Assembly: GCA_040756995.1 (NCBI GenBank)
Contig: JBFLYK010000072.1
Coordinates: 1 to 30,977 of the forward strand
Source of the DNA: BP-133 sp040756995
GTDB taxonomy: Bacteria; Actinomycetota; Acidimicrobiia; IMCC26256; BP-133
DNA: 30,977 nt
Reading direction: 5' to 3'
The notes under the pieces were generated by a model. The model was not told where the DNA came from, made no database searches, and was given only the letters and a program-made list of their open reading frames with translations. How positions within the stretch are numbered: the first letter of the stretch is position 1; each line of letters starts with the position of its first letter. Shown one piece after another: positions 30,068-30,977 of this stretch. Position numbers and translations under genes: made by a program.

Positions 30068-30977
30068 TCAGGGGGCGGCGGCCTCGGGGTCCGGCCCGTC
30101 GGGGCCGGACGAGGCGTCGGCAGCCGTGGCGGCCACCGGCGCCGGGCGGGCCCGGAAGCGCCAGAAGGCGAGGCCGGTGAGGGCGGCCAGGAGAAGGCCG
30201 ACGGCCGGCTGATCGGTGCCCACCGGGTCGGTCGGGGACGGCGTCGCGCCAACGGGCCGGGCCGAGGCGGAGCGGGACGCCCGGGCGAGGGCCGGGTCCC
30301 GGTCGTCGGCCGGACGAGCCGGCGCGGCGGCGAGCAGCACCTGGGCCAGTCCGCCTTCGATGACCTTGGCTCCGGGCGGGAGTCCGAGCAGGCCGGCGCC
30401 GCTGTCGGGCCCCGGCGGGGCGGGGGGCGGCGGGGCGTTGGGGTCGGCGACCGCCGGGTTCACGGTCAGGGTGGCGACCCGGCCGGGGCCGGCGTCGGCG
30501 GTGAGCGTCACCGTGTACGGGCCGGGTTGCGTGGCGGCGGCCAGGGTGAGGCGGCGCTCCTCGGTACCGGTCAACTCGGCGGCCAAGACCGGGGTGGCCG
30601 ACGGGGCGCCGGGCGGCTGCGCCGTGGCCGACACGACGGCCGGAAGGTTCGACTTGAACCGCACGGTTAGGGGCTGGCCGGGCCGGGGAGCGGCGGGCTC
30701 GACGCCCACCACCGTCAGCCCGGCGGCGCCGGCCTGATCCCGGGGCGGCAGCAGCCGCAGACCCTTGCCGGCGGGGACGATCTTCCACGTCCCGGTCGCC
30801 ACCTGTACGACGACGTTGCCTTTGGAATCGAGGATCCGGAACGGCCCGGACGCCGACACGACCGCGTCCGCGGCACCTGCCGGCGGCGCAACGGTCCCGG
30901 GCTTCGGCGGCTGCTTCGCGTCCTTGGCCGCCGGCTTCCCGCCGGCGGCGGGCTTCGCGCCGGCCGCGGGCTTGGCG
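30068..30977 (-). CDS. Ala/Pro-rich surface protein with C-terminal membrane anchor, 5' end beyond window
   Basis: The frame is open to the right edge, so the N-terminus is missing; about 302 residues are visible. It starts with a Lys-Pro-Ala-rich linker (KPAAG units), then a short beta segment (PFRILDSKGNVVVQVATG) and an Ig-like region with VRFKSNLPAVVSATAQ and PGPYTVTLTADAG. An Ala/Pro/Asp spacer follows, then a single membrane helix (AVGLLLAALTGLAFW) followed by Arg residues, and an acidic Ala tail. The layout fits a protein held in the membrane by its C-terminal helix with the main body outside. A shorter version starting at GTG 30859 is possible but cuts off a continuous frame. Confidence 0.7.
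   Translation of the reverse strand, partial: AKPAAGAKPAAGGKPAAKDAKQPPKPGTVAPPAGAADAVVSASGPFRILDSKGNVVVQVATGTWKIVPAGKGLRLLPPRDQAGAAGLTVVGVEPAAPRPGQPLTVRFKSNLPAVVSATAQPPGAPSATPVLAAELTGTEERRLTLAAATQPGPYTVTLTADAGPGRVATLTVNPAVADPNAPPPPAPPGPDSGAGLLGLPPGAKVIEGGLAQVLLAAAPARPADDRDPALARASRSASARPVGATPSPTDPVGTDQPAVGLLLAALTGLAFWRFRARPAPVAATAADASSGPDGPDPEAAAP

Noticed and set aside
1..30977. tRNA, rRNA, CRISPR array, insertion sequence or prophage
   Set aside because: No cloverleaf-like sequence, regular spacer array, transposase, integrase or phage structural gene could be recognised; the Hcp gene alone is not evidence for a phage.

Overview
The window is a GC-rich actinobacterial chromosome segment. 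It carries mycothiol synthase, and no plasmid, phage, rRNA, tRNA or CRISPR feature is visible. The protein mix suggests the class Acidimicrobiia: several secreted NHL or propeller proteins, 42-residue GYW...DGGIF.FGDA repeats, a DUF1800/DUF1501 pair and a GH26-like secreted protein. That placement is an inference from gene content, not from a marker gene. Many genes have a TANNNT-type -10 box only 6-10 bases before the start codon, which suggests widespread leaderless transcription.

Layout. 1-2.2 kb (minus): the main part of an L,D-transpeptidase lipoprotein behind a twin palindromic operator, then a membrane-anchored TIM-barrel protein. 2.2-4.6 kb (minus): an mshD-rlmN-small membrane protein operon. 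4.8-9.6 kb (plus): two large secreted repeat proteins, each followed or separated by strong hairpins. 9.7-12.9 kb (plus): DUF1800, DUF1501 (Tat substrate) and a cupredoxin, translationally coupled at the last junction. 12.9-14.5 kb (minus): a GH26-like secreted protein that seems to lack both catalytic glutamates. 14.6-15.2 kb (plus): endonuclease III. 15.2-16.7 kb (minus): a disordered Ser/Gly-rich secreted protein coupled to a 67-residue helical protein. 16.8-22.2 kb: a Cys-rich protein, an SDR oxidoreductase, an NHL-repeat secreted protein, an ECHDC3-like enoyl-CoA hydratase and an acyl-CoA synthetase.

22.06-27.68 kb (minus) is the most unusual part: eight co-directional, tightly packed or overlapping genes. 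In transcription order they are an exported allene-oxide-cyclase-like barrel protein, an Hcp-family tube protein, a WXG100-like protein with a YxxxD tail motif, a 480-residue protein with a type VII-like N-terminus and hydrophobic core, a two-TM membrane protein, two tandem paralogues with a possible PsbP/LpqN/DUF1795-like pattern, and a ParA/MinD-type ATPase. No EccC, EccB, EccD or mycosin gene and no type VI sheath, baseplate or ClpV gene lies in the window. The cluster therefore looks like an effector, chaperone and immunity island combining Hcp with type VII-style substrates; its function is not known from sequence alone.

27.8-31.0 kb: a DUF255/YyaL (SPATA20-like) thioredoxin-fold protein (plus), then two near-identical imperfect palindromes 70 bp apart, then a C-terminally membrane-anchored Ala/Pro-rich surface protein (minus) that runs off the right edge.
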